A stretch of 24,869 nt of DNA, from positions 1 to 24,869 of the forward strand of contig JAUCBJ010001629.1 of assembly GCA_032718475.1 (NCBI GenBank), written 5' to 3'. The first letter of the stretch is position 1. Each line of letters opens with the position of its first letter. Below, piece after piece: positions 7,864 to 21,360 of the stretch. A model generated the notes under the pieces. It saw only the letters and a list, made by a program, of their open reading frames with translations, had not been told where the DNA came from and ran no database searches. The position numbers were made by a program, and so were the translations under genes. This stretch comes from Nemertoderma westbladi. Its lineage: Eukaryota > Xenacoelomorpha > Nemertodermatida > Nemertodermatidae.

Positions 7864-9948
7864 TATCTGTAGAGCACAGGTAGAAGATATAGGACCATTG
7901 TATCTGCAGAGCACAGGTAGAAGATAGAGGACCACTGTATCTGTAGAGCACAGGTAGATGGTAGAGGACCACTGTATCTGTAGAGCACAGGTAGAAGATA
8001 GAGGACCACTGTATCTGTAGAGCACAGGTAGAAGATAGAGGACCACTGTACCTGTAGAGCACAAGTAGAAGGTAGAGGACCACTGTATCTGTAGAGCACA
8101 GGTAGAAGATAGAGGACCATTGTATCTGCAGAGCACAGGTAGAAGATAGAGGACCACTGTATCTGTAGAGCACAGGTAGAAGATAGAGGACCACTGTATC
8201 TGTAGAGCACAGGTAGAAGATATAGGACCATTGTATCTGCAGAGCACAGGTAGAAGATAGAGGACCACTGTATCTGTAGAGCACAGGTGGAAGATAGATG
8301 ACCACTGTATCTGTAGAGCACAGGTAGAAGATATAGGACCACTGTATCTGTAGAGCACAGGTAGAAGATAGAGGACCACTGTATCTGTAGAGCACAGGTA
8401 GAAGATAGAGGACCACTGTATCTGTAGAGCACAAGTAGAAGGTAGAGGACCACTGTATCTGTAGAGCACAGGTAGAAGATAGAGGACCATTGTATCTGCA
8501 GAGCACAGGTAGAAGATAGAGGACCACTGTATCTGTAGAACACAGGTAGAAGATAGAGGACCACTGTATCTGCAGAGCACAGGTAAAAGATAGAGGACCA
8601 CTGTATCTGTAGAGCACAGGTAGAAGATAGAGGACCACTGTATCTGTAGAGCACAGGTAGAAGATAGAGGACCACTGTATCTGTAGAACACAGGTAGAAG
8701 ATATAGGACCATTGTATCTGCAGAGCACAGGTAGAAGGTAGAGGACCACTGTATCTGTAGAGCACAGGTAGAAGATAGAGGACCACTGTATCTGTAGAGC
8801 ACAGGTAGAAGATAGAGGACCACTGTATCTGTAGAACACAGGTAGAAGATATAGGACCACTGTATCTGTAGAGCACAGGTAGAAGATATAGGACCATTGT
8901 ATCTGCAGAGCACAGGTAGAAGATAGAGGACCACTGTATCTGTAGAGCACAGGTAGATGGTAGAGGACCACTGTATCTGTAGAGCACAGGTAGAAGATAG
9001 AGGACCACTGTATCTGTAGAGCACAGGTAGAAGATAGAGGACCACTGTACCTGTAGAGCACAAGTAGAAGGTAGAGGACCACTGTATCTGTAGAGCACAG
9101 GTAGAAGATAGAGGACCATTGTATCTGCAGAGCACAGGTAGAAGATAGAGGACCACTGTATCTGTAGAGCACAGGTAGAAGATAGAGGACCACTGTATCT
9201 GTAGAGCACAGGTAGAAGATATAGGACCATTGTATCTGCAGAGCACAGGTAGAAGATAGAGGACCACTGTATCTGTAGAGCACAGGTGGAAGATAGATGA
9301 CCACTGTATCTGTAGAGCACAGGTAGAAGATATAGGACCACTGTATCTGTAGAGCACAGGTAGAAGATAGAGGACCACTGTATCTGTAGAGCACAGGTAG
9401 AAGATAGAGGACCACTGTATCTGTAGAGCACAAGTAGAAGGTAGAGGACCACTGTATCTGTAGAGCACAGGTAGAAGATAGAGGACCATTGTATCTGCAG
9501 AGCACAGGTAGAAGATAGAGGACCACTGTATCTGTAGAACACAGGTAGAAGATAGAGGACCACTGTATCTGCAGAGCACAGGTAAAAGATAGAGGACCAC
9601 TGTATCTGTAGAGCACAGGTAGAAGATAGAGGACCACTGTATCTGTAGAGCACAGGTAGAAGATAGAGGACCACTGTATCTGTAGAACACAGGTAGAAGA
9701 TATAGGACCATTGTATCTGCAGAGCACAGGTAGAAGGTAGAGGACCACTGTATCTGTAGAGCACAGGTAGAAGATAGAGGACCACTGTATCTGTAGAGCA
9801 CAGGTAGAAGATAGAGGACCACTGTATCTGTAGAACACAGGTAGAAGATATAGGACCACTGTATCTGTAGAGCACAGGTAGAAGATATAGGACCATTGTA
9901 TCTGCAGAGCACAGGTAGAAGATAGAGGACCACTGTATCTGTAGAGCA
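7864..9948. repeat. Higher-order duplication, 27-unit (999-bp) period
   Basis: Rare unit variants recur exactly 999 bp apart: GTAGATGG at 7954 and 8953, TACCTG at 8049 and 9048, CACAGGTGGA at 8282 and 9281, GTAAAAG at 8583 and 9582, AGAACAC at 8833 and 9832. The match begins at 7864/8863 and breaks after about 9948, so there are two full copies plus about two units of a third. No differences were seen at the marker sites compared. Confidence 0.9.
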
Positions 9949-12036
9949 CAAGTAGAAGATAGATGACCACTGTATCTGTAGAGCACAGGTAGAAGATAGA
10001 GGACCACTGTATCTGTAGAGCACAGGTAGAAGATAGAGGACCACTGTATCTGTAGAGCACAGGTAGAAGATATAGGACCATTGTATCTGTAGAACACAGG
10101 TAGAAGATAGAGGACCACTGTATCTGTAGAGCACAAGTAGAAGATAGAGGACCACTGTATCTGTAGAGCACAGGTAGAAGATAGAGGACCACTGTATCTG
10201 TAGAGCACAGGTAGAAGATAGAGGACCACTGTATCTGTAGAGCACAGGTAGAAGATAGATGACCACTGTATCTGTAGAGCACAGGTAGAAGGTAGAGGAC
10301 CACTGTATCTGTAGAGCACAAGTAGAAGATAGAGGACCACTGTATCTGTAGAGCACAGGTAGAAGATAGAGGACCATTGTATCTGTAGAGCACAGGTAGA
10401 AGATAGAGGACCATTGTATCTGTAGAGCACAAGTAGAAGATAGAGGACCATTGTATCTGTAGAGCACAGGTAGAAGATAGAGGACCACTGTATCTGTAGA
10501 GCACAGGTAGAAGATAGAGGACCATTGTATCTGTAGAGCACAAGTAGAAGATAGAGGACCACTGTATCTGTAGAGCACAAGTAGAAGATAGAGGACCATT
10601 GTATCTGTAGAGCACAGGTAGAAGATAGAGGACCACTGTATCTGCAGAGCACAGGTAGAAGATAGAGGACCACTGTATCTGTAGAGCACAGGTAGAAGGT
10701 AGAGGACCACTGTATCTGTAGAGCACAGGTAGAAGATATAGGACCACTGTATCTGTAGAACACAGGTAGAAGATAGAGGACCACTGTATCTGTAGAGCAC
10801 AAGTAGAAGATAGAGGACCACTGTATCTGTAGAGCACAGGTAGAAGATAGAGGACCATTGTATCTGTAGAGCACAGGTAGAAGATAGAGGACCATTGTAT
10901 CTGTAGAGCACAAGTAGAAGATAGAGGACCATTGTATCTGTAGAGCACAGGTAGAAGATAGAGGACCACTGTATCTGTAGAGCACAGGTAGAAGATAGAG
11001 GACCATTGTATCTGTAGAGCACAAGTAGAAGATAGAGGACCACTGTATCTGTAGAGCACAGGTAGAAGATATAGGACCATTGTATCTGCAGAGCACAGGT
11101 AGAAGATAGAGGACCACTGTATCTGTAGAGCACAAGTAGAAGATAGAGGACCATTGTATCTGTAGAGCACAGGTAGAAGATAGAGGACCACTGTATCTGT
11201 AAAGCACAGGTAGAAGATAGAGGACCACTGTATCTGTAGAGCACAGGTAGAAGATAGAGGACCATTGTATCTGTAGAGCACAAGTAGAAGATAGAGGACC
11301 ACTGTATCTGTAGAGCACAGGTAGAAGATATAGGACCATTGTATCTGCAGAGCACAGGTAGAAGATAGAGGACCACTGTATCTGTAGAGCACAGGTAGAA
11401 GATATAGGACCATTGTATCTGCAGAGCACAGGTAGAAGATAGAGGACCACTGTATCTGTAGAGCACAGGTAGAAGATAGAGGACCACTGTATCTGTAGAG
11501 CACAAGTAGAAGATAGAGGACCACTGTATCTGTAGAGCACAGGTAGAAGATAGAGGACCACTGTATCTGTAGAGCACAGGTAGAAGATAGAGGACCATTG
11601 TATCTGTAGAGCACAAGTAGAAGATAGAGGACCACTGTATCTGTAGAGCACAGGTAGAAGATATAGGACCATTGTATCTGCAGAGCACAGGTAGAAGATA
11701 GAGGACCACTGTATCTGTAGAGCACAGGTAGAAGGTAGAGGACCACTGTATCTGTAGAGCACAGGTAGAAGATAGAGGACCACTGTATCTGTAGAACACA
11801 GGTGGAAGATAGAGGTCCATTGTATCTGTAGAGCACAGGTAGAAGATAGAGGACCACTGTATCTGTAGAGCACAGGTAGAAGATAGAGGACCACTGTATC
11901 TGTAGAGCACAGGTAGAAGATAGAGGACCACTGTATCTGTAGAGCACAGGTAGAAGATAGAGGACCACTGTATCTGTAGAGCACAGGTAGAAGATAGAGG
12001 ACCACTGTATCTGTAGAACACAAGTAGAAGATAGAG

Positions 12037-14257
12037 GATCACTGTATCTGTAGAACACAGGTAGAAGATAGAGGACCACTGTATCTGTAGAGCACAAGTA
12101 GAAGATAGATGACCACTGTATCTGCAGAGCACAGGTAGAAGATAGAGGACCACTGTATCTGTAGAGCACAGGTAGAAGATATAGGACCATTGTATCTGTA
12201 GAGCACAGGTAGAAGATATAGGACCATTGTATCTGTAGAGCACAAGTAGAAGATAGATGACCACTGTATCTGTAGAGCACAGGTAGAAGATAGATGACCA
12301 CTGTATGTGTAGAGCACAAGTAGAAGATATAGGACCATTGTATCTGCAGAGCACAGGTAGAAGATAGAGAACCACTGTATCTGTAGAGCACAGGTGGAAG
12401 ATAGATGACCACTGTATCTGTAGAGCACAGGTAGAAGATATAGGACCATTGTATCTGCAGAGCACAGGTAGAAGATAGAGGACCACTGTATCTGTAGAGC
12501 ACAGGTAGAAGATATAGGACCATTGTATCTGCAGAGCACAGGTAGAAGATATAGGACCATTGTATCTGCAGAGCACAAGTAGAAGATAGAGGACCACTGT
12601 ATCTGTAGAGCACAGGTAGAAGATATAGGACCATTGTATCTGCAGAGCACAAGTAGAAGATAGAGGACCACTGTATCTGTAGAGCACAGGTAGAAGATAG
12701 AGGACCACTGTATCTGTAGAGCACAGGTAGAAGATAGAGGACCACTGTATCTGTAGAGCACAGGTAGAAGATAGAGGACCACTGTATCTGTAGAGCACAG
12801 GTAGAAGATAGAGGACCACTGTATCTGTAGAGCACAGGTAGAAGATATAGGACCATTGTATCTGCAGAGCACAGGTAGAAGATATAGGACCATTGTATCT
12901 GCAGAGCACAGGTAGAAGATAGAGGACCACTGTATCTGTAGAGCACAGGTAGAAGATATAGGACCATTGTATCTGCAGAGCACAGGTAGAAGATAGAGGA
13001 CCACTGTATCTGTAGAGCACAGGTAGAAGATATAGGACCATTGTATCTGCAGAGCACAAGTAGAAGATAGAGGACCACTGTATCTGTAGAGCACAGGTAG
13101 AAGATAGAGGACCACTGTATCTGTAGAGCACAGGTAGAAGATAGAGGACCACTGTATCTGTAGAGCACAGGTAGAAGGTAGAGGATCACTGTATCTGTAG
13201 AACACAGGTAGAAGATAGAGGACCACTGTATCTGTAGAGCACAAGTAGAAGATAGATGACCACTGTATCTGCAGAGCACAGGTAGAAGATAGAGGACCAC
13301 TGTATCTGTAGAGCACAGGTAGAAGATAGAGGACCACTGTATCTGTAGAGCACAGGTAGAAGATATAGGACCATTGTATCTGTAGAGCACAAGTAGAAGA
13401 TAGATGACCACTGTATCTGTAGAGCACAGGTAGAAGATAGATGACCACTGTATCTGTAGAGCACAAGTAGAAGATATAGGACCATTGTATCTGCAGAGCA
13501 CAGGTAGAAGATAGAGAACCACTGTATCTGTAGAGCACAGGTGGAAGATAGATGACCACTGTATCTGTAGAGCACAGGTAGAAGATATAGGACCATTGTA
13601 TCTGCAGAGCACAGGTAGAAGATAGAGGACCACTGTATCTGTAGAGCACAGGTAGAAGATATAGGACCATTGTATCTGCAGAGCACAGGTAGAAGATATA
13701 GGACCATTGTATCTGCAGAGCACAAGTAGAAGATAGAGGACCACTGTATCTGTAGAGCACAGGTAGAAGATAGAGGACCACTGTATCTGTAGAGCACAGG
13801 TAGAAGATAGAGGACCACTGTATCTGTAGAGCACAGGTAGAAGATAGAGGACCACTGTATCTGTAGAGCACAGGTAGAAGATAGAGGACCACTGTATCTG
13901 TAGAGCACAGGTAGAAGATATAGGACCATTGTATCTGCAGAGCACAGGTAGAAGATATAGGACCATTGTATCTGCAGAGCACAGGTAGAAGATAGAGGAC
14001 CACTGTATCTGTAGAGCACAGGTAGAAGATATAGGACCATTGTATCTGCAGAGCACAGGTAGAAGATAGAGGACCACTGTATCTGTAGAGCACAGGTAGA
14101 AGATATAGGACCATTGTATCTGCAGAGCACAAGTAGAAGATAGAGGACCACTGTATCTGTAGAGCACAGGTAGAAGATAGAGGACCACTGTATCTGTAGA
14201 GCACAGGTAGAAGATAGAGGACCACTGTATCTGTAGAGCACAGGTAGAAGGTAGAGG
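12037..14257. repeat. Higher-order duplication, 31/29-unit period
   Basis: The rare GGATCACTG variant at 12037 recurs at 13184, 1147 bp (31 units) later. GAGAACC recurs at 12367 and 13514, CACAAGT at 12574 and 13721. Further right the offset falls to 1073 bp (29 units), because the left copy has an extra two-unit duplication around 12575-12650. A single-base difference is seen at about 12307 (TATGTG versus TATCTG at 13454). Confidence 0.85.
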
Positions 14258-14734
14258 ACCACTGTATCTGTAGAGCACAGGTAGAAGATAGAGGACCACT
14301 GTATCTGTAGAGCACAGGTAGAAGGTAGAGGACCACTGTATCTGGAGAGCACAGGTAGAAGATAGAGGACCACTGTATCTGTAGAGCACAGGTAGAAGAT
14401 ATAGGACCATTGTATCTGCAGAGCACAGGTAGAAGATAGAGGACCACTGTATCTGTAGAGCACAGGTAGAAGATAGAGGACCACTGTATCTGTAGAGCAC
14501 AGGTAGAAGGTAGAGGACCACTGTATCTGTAGAGCACAAGTAGAAGATAGAGGACCACTGTATCTGTAGAGCACAGGTAGAAGATAGAGGACCACTGTAT
14601 CTGTAGAGCACAGGTAGAAGATAGAGGACCATTGTATCTGCAGAGCACAGGTAGAAGATAGAGGACCACTGTATCTGTAGAGCACAGGTAGAAGATAGAG
14701 GTCCACTGTATCTGTAGAGCACAGGTGGAAGATA

Positions 14735-16400
14735 GAGGTCCACTGTATCTGTAGAACACAGGTAGAAGATATAGGACCATTGTATCTGTAGAGCACAAGT
14801 AGAAGATAGATGACCACTGTATCTGTAGAGCACAGGTAGAAGATATAGGACCATTGTATCTGCAGAGCACAGGTAGAAGATAGAGGTCCACTGTATCTGT
14901 AGAGCACAGGTAGAAGATAGAGGTCCACTGTATCTGTAGAGCACAGGTGGAAGATAGAGGTCCACTGTATCTGTAGAACACAGGTAGAAGATATAGGACC
15001 ACTGTATCTGCAGAGCACAGGTAGAAGATAGAGGACCATTGTATCTGTAGAGCACAGGTAGAAGATAGAGGACCACTGTATCTGTAGAGCACAAGTAGAA
15101 GATAGATGACCACTGTATCTGTAGAGCACAGGTAGAAGATAGAGGACCACTGTATCTGTAGAGCACAGGTAGAAGATAGATGACCACTGTATCTGTAGAG
15201 CACAGGTAGAAGATATAGGACCATTGTATCTGCAGAGCACAGGTAGAAGATATAGGACCATTGTATCTGTAGAGCACAAGTAGAAGATAGATGACCACTG
15301 TATCTGTAGAGCACAGGTAGAAGATATAGGACCATTGTATCTGCAGAGCACAGGTAGAAGATAGATGACCACTGTATCTGTAGAGCACAGGTAGAAGATA
15401 GAGGACCACTGTATCTGCAGAGCACAGGTAGAAGATAGAGGACCACTGTATCTGTAGAGCACAGGTAGAAGATAGAGGACCACTGTATCTGTAGAGCACA
15501 AGTAGAAGATAGAGGACCATTGTATCTGTAGAGCACAGGTAGAAGATAGAGGACCACTGTATCTGTAGAGCACAGGTAGAAGATAGAGGACCATTGTATC
15601 TGTAGAGCACAGGTAGAAGATAGAGGACCATTGTATCTGTAGAGCACAGGTAGAAGATAGAGGACCATTGTATCTGTAGAGCACAGGTAGAAGATAGAGG
15701 ACCACTGTATCTGTAGAGCACAGGTAGAAGATAGAGGACCACTGTATCTGTAGAGCACAGGTAGAAGATAGAGGTCCACTGTATCTGTAGAACACAGGTA
15801 GAAGATATAGGACCATTGTATCTGTAGAGCACAAGTAGAAGATAGATGACCACTGTATCTGTAGAGCACAGGTAGAAGATATAGGACCATTGTATCTGCA
15901 GAGCACAGGTAGAAGATATAGGACCATTGTATCTGTAGAGCACAGGTAGAAGATAGAGGACCACTGTATCTGTAGAGCACAGGTAGAAGATAGAGGACCA
16001 CTGTATCTGTAGAGCACAGGTAGAAGATAGAGGACCATTGTATCTGTAGAGCACAGGTAGAAGATAGAGGACCATTGTATCTGTAGAGCACAGGTAGAAG
16101 ATAGAGGACCACTGTATCTGTAGAGCACAGGTAGAAGATAGAGGACCACTGTATCTGTAGAGCACAGGTAGAAGATAGAGGTCCACTGTATCTGTAGAAC
16201 ACAGGTAGAAGATATAGGACCATTGTATCTGTAGAGCACAAGTAGAAGATAGATGACCACTGTATCTGTAGAGCACAGGTAGAAGATATAGGACCATTGT
16301 ATCTGCAGAGCACAGGTAGAAGATATAGGACCATTGTATCTGTAGAGCACAGGTAGAAGATAGAGGACCACTGTATCTGTAGAGCACAAGTAGAAGATAG
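14735..16400. repeat. Dispersed higher-order block with 28-unit and 11-unit offsets
   Basis: A block starting GAGGTCCACTG, followed by an AGAACAC unit, a GATATAGG-CATTG unit and a CACAAG-GATAGATG unit, occurs at 14735, 15771 and 16178. The offsets are 1036 bp (28 units) and 407 bp (11 units). The 15771 and 16178 copies agree for about 200 bp downstream. This shows that multi-unit blocks were copied, rather than single units mutating repeatedly. Confidence 0.8.
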
Positions 16401-17956
16401 ATGACCACTGTATCTGTAGAGCACAGGTAGAAGATATAGGACCATTGTATCTGCAGAGCACAGGTAGAAGATATAGGACCATTGTATCTGTAGAGCACAA
16501 GTAGAAGATAGATGACCACTGTATCTGTAGAGCACAGGTAGAAGATATAGGACCATTGTATCTGCAGAGCACAGGTAGAAGATAGATGACCACTGTATCT
16601 GTAGAGCACAGGTAGAAGATATAGGACCATTGTATCTGCAGAGCACAGGTAGAAGATATAGGACCATTGTATCTGCAGAGCACAGGTAGAAGATAGAGGT
16701 CCACTGTATCTGTAGAGCACAGGTAGAAGGTAGAGGACCACTGTATCTGTAGAGCACAGGTAGAAGATAGATGACCACTGTATCTGTAGAGCACAGGTAG
16801 AAGATATAGGACCATTGTATCTGCAGAGCACAGGTAGAAGATATAGGACCATTGTATCTGCAGAGCACAGGTAGAAGATAGAGGACCATTGTATCTGTAG
16901 AGCACAGGTAGAAGATAGAGGACCACTGTATCTGTAGAGCACAGGTAGAAGATAGAGGACCACTGTATCTGTAGAGCACAGGTAGAAGATAGAGGACCAC
17001 TGTATCTGTAGAGCACAGGTAGAAGATAGAGGACCACTGTATCTGTAGAGCACAAGTAGAAGATAGATGACCACTGTATCTGCAGAGCACACGTAGAAGA
17101 TAGAGGACCACTGTATCTGTAGAGCACAGGTAGAAGATAGAGGACCACTGTATCTGCAGAGCACAGGTAGAAGATAGAGGACCACTGTATCTGTAGAGCA
17201 CAGGTAGAAGATAGAGGACCATTGTATCTGCAGAGCACAGGTAGAAGATAGAGGACCACTGTATCTGTAGAGCACAGGTAGAAGGTAGAGGACCACTGTA
17301 TCTGTAGAGCACAAGTAGAAGATAGATGACCACTGTATCTGTAGAGCACAGGTAGAAGATATAGGACCATTGTATCTGTAGAGCACAGGTAGAAGATAGA
17401 TGACCACTGTATCTGTAGAGCACAAGTAGAAGATATAGGACCATTGTATCTGCAGAGCACAGGTAGAAGATATAGGACCATTGTATCTGCAGAGCACAGG
17501 TAGAAGATAGAGGACCATTGTATCTGTAGAGCACAGGTAGAAGATAGAGGACCACTGTATCTGTAGAGCACAGGTAGAAGATAGAGGACCACTGTATCTG
17601 TAGAGCACAAGTAGAAGATATAGGACCATTGTATCTGCAGAGCACAGGTAGAAGGTAGAGGACCACTGTATCTGTAGAGCACAGGTAGAAGATAGAGGAC
17701 CACTGTATCTGTAGAACACAGGTAGAAGATAGAGGACCACTGTATCTGTAGAGCACAGGTAGAAGATATAGGACCATTGTATCTGTAGAGCACAAGTAGA
17801 AGATAGATGACCACTGTATCTGTAGAGCACAGGTAGAAGATATAGGACCATTGTATCTGTAGAGCACAGGTAGAAGATAGAGGACCACTGTATCTGTAGA
17901 GCACAGGTGGAAGATAGATGACCACTGTATCTGTAGAGCACAGGTAGAAGATAGAG

Positions 17957-20450
17957 GACTACTGTATCTGTAGAGCACAGGTAGAAGATAGAGGTCCACT
18001 GTATCTGTAGAGCACAGGTGGAAGATAGAGGTCCACTGTATCTGTAGAGCACAGGTAGAAGATAGAGGTCCACTGTATATGTAGAACACAGGTAGAAGAT
18101 AGAGGACCACTGTATCTGTAGAACACAGGTAGAAGATATAGGACCATTGTATCTGCAGAGCACAGGTAGAAGATAGAGGACCACTGTATCTGTAGAGCAC
18201 AGGTGGAAGATAGATGACCACTGTATCTGTAGAGCACAGGTAGAAGATATAGGACCATTGTATCTGTAGAGCACAGGTAGAAGATAGAGGACCACTGTAT
18301 CTGTAGAGCACAGGTGGAAGATAGATGACCACTGTATCTGTAGAGCACAGGTAGAAGATATAGGACCATTGTATCTGTAGAGCACAGGTAGAAGATAGAG
18401 GTCCACTGTATCTGTAGAGCACAGGTAGAAGATAGAGGTCCACTGTATCTGTAGAGCACAGGTGGAAGATAGAGGTCCACTGTATCTGTAGAGCACAGGT
18501 AGAAGATAGAGGACCACTGTATCTGTAGAGCACAGGTAGAAGATAGAGGTCCACTGTATCTGTAGAGCACAGGTGGAAGATAGAGGACCACTGTATCTGT
18601 AGAGCACAGGTAGAAGATAGAGGTCCACTGTATCTGTAGAACACAGGTAGAAGATAGATGACCACTGTATCTGTAGAGCACAGGTAGAAGATAGAGGTCC
18701 ACTGTATCTGTAGAGCACAGGTGGAAGATAGAGGACCACTGTATCTGTAGAGCACAGGTAGAAGATAGAGGTCCACTGTATCTGTAGAGCACAGGTAGAA
18801 GATAGAGGTCCACTGTATCTGTAGAGCACAGGTGGAAGATAGAGGTCCACTGTATCTGTAGAGCACAGGTAGAAGATAGAGGACCACTGTATCTGTAGAA
18901 CACAGGTAGAAGATAGATGACCACTGTATCTGTAGAGCACAGGTAGAAGATAGAGGACTACTGTATCTGTAGAGCACAGGTAGAAGATAGAGGTCCACTG
19001 TATCTGTAGAGCACAGGTGGAAGATAGAGGTCCACTGTATCTGTAGAGCACAGGTAGAAGATAGAGGTCCACTGTATCTGTAGAACACAGGTAGAAGATA
19101 GAGGACCACTGTATCTGTAGAACACAGGTAGAAGATATAGGACCATTGTATCTGCAGAGCACAGGTAGAAGATAGAGGACCACTGTATCTGTAGAGCACA
19201 GGTGGAAGATAGATGACCACTGTATCTGTAGAGCACAGGTAGAAGATATAGGACCATTGTATCTGTAGAGCACAGGTAGAAGATAGAGGACCACTGTATC
19301 TGTAGAGCACAGGTGGAAGATAGATGACCACTGTATCTGTAGAGCACAGGTAGAAGATATAGGACCATTGTATCTGTAGAGCACAGGTAGAAGATAGAGG
19401 ACCACTGTATCTGTAGAGCACAGGTAGAAGATAGAGGTCCACTGTATCTGTAGAGCACAGGTAGAAGATAGAGGTCCACTGTATCTGTAGAGCACAGGTG
19501 GAAGATAGAGGTCCACTGTATCTGTAGAGCACAGGTAGAAGATAGAGGACCACTGTATCTGTAGAACACAGGTAGAAGATAGATGACCACTGTATCTGTA
19601 GAACACAGGTAGAAGATAGAGGACCACTGTATCTGTAGAGCACAGGTAGAAGATAGAGGTCCACTGTATCTGTAGAGCACAGGTAGAAGATAGAGGTCCA
19701 CTGTATCTGTAGAGCACAGGTAGAAGATAGAGGTCCACTGTATCTGTAGAGCACAGGTGGAAGATAGAGGTCCACTGTATCTGTAGAGCACAGGTAGAAG
19801 ATAGAGGACCACTGTATCTGTAGAGCACAGGTAGAAGATAGAGGTCCACTGTATCTGTAGAGCACAGGTAGAAGATAGAGGTCCACTGTATCTGTAGAGC
19901 ACAGGTGGAAGATAGAGGACCACTGTATCTGTAGAGCACAGGTAGAAGATAGAGGTCCACTGTATCTGTAGAGCACAGGTAGAAGATAGAGGTCCACTGT
20001 ATCTGTAGAGCACAGGTGGAAGATAGAGGTCCACTGTATCTGTAGAGCACAGGTAGAAGATAGAGGACCACTGTATCTGTAGAACACAGGTAGAAGATAG
20101 ATGACCACTGTATCTGTAGAGCACAGGTAGAAGATAGAGGACTACTGTATCTGTAGAGCACAGGTAGAAGATAGAGGTCCACTGTATCTGTAGAGCACAG
20201 GTGGAAGATAGAGGTCCACTGTATCTGTAGAGCACAGGTAGAAGATAGAGGTCCACTGTATCTGTAGAACACAGGTAGAAGATAGAGGACCACTGTATCT
20301 GTAGAACACAGGTAGAAGATATAGGACCATTGTATCTGCAGAGCACAGGTAGAAGATAGAGGACCACTGTATCTGTAGAGCACAGGTAGAAGATAGATGA
20401 CCACTGTATCTGTAGAGCACAGGTAGAAGATATAGGACCATTGTATCTGC
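17957..20450. repeat. Three-copy higher-order block, 27- and 32-unit offsets
   Basis: The rare GGACTACTG variant occurs at 17957, 18956 and 20140, spaced 999 bp (27 units) and 1184 bp (32 units). Each is followed by the same succession of GGTCC, GTGGAAG-GGTCC, GGTCC, AGAACAC and GATATAGG-CATTG-CTGCAG units. One private change (TATATG at about 18076) is seen in the first copy. Units with GGTCC or GTGGAAG are concentrated in this zone. Confidence 0.88.
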
Positions 20451-21360
20451 AGAGCACAGGTAGAAGATAGAGGACCACTGTATCTGTAGAGCACAGGTAG
20501 AAGATATAGGACCATTGTATCTGCAGAGCACAGGTAGAAGATAGAGGACCACTGTATCTGTAGAGCACAGGTGGAAGATAGAGGACCACTGTATCTGTAG
20601 AGCACAGGTAGAAGATAGAGGACCACTGTATCTGTAGAGCACAGGTAGAAGATAGATGACCACTGTATCTGTAGAGCACAGGTAGAAGATATAGGACCAT
20701 TGTATCTGCAGAGCACAGGTAGAAGATAGAGGACCACTGTATCTGTAGAGCACAGGTAGAAGATATAGGACCATTGTATCTGCAGAGCACAGGTAGAAGA
20801 TATAGGACCATTGTATCTGCAGAGCACAGGTAGAAGATAGAGGACCACTGTATCTGTAGAGCACAGGTAGAAGATATAGGACCATTGTATCTGCAGAACA
20901 CAGGTAGAAGATAGAGGACCACTGTATCTGTAGAGCACAAGTAGAAGATAGAGGACCACTGTATCTGTAGAGCACAGGTAGAAGATAGAGGACCATTGTA
21001 TCTGTAGAGCACAGGTAGAAGATAGAGGACCATTGTATCTGTAGAGCACAAGTAGAAGATAGAGGACCATTGTATCTGTAGAGCACAGGTAGAAGATAGA
21101 GGACCACTGTATCTGTAGAGCACAGGTAGAAGATAGAGGTCCACTGTATCTGCAGAGCACAAGTAGAAGATAGAGGACCACTGTATCTGTAGAGCACAGG
21201 TAGTAGATAGATGACCACTGTATCTGCAGAGCACAAGTAGAAGATAGAGGACCACTGTATCTGTAGAGCACAGGTAGAAGATAGAGGACCACTGTATCTG
21301 TAGAGCACAGGTAGAAGATAGAGGACCACTGTATCTGTAGAGCACAGGTAGAAGATAGAG

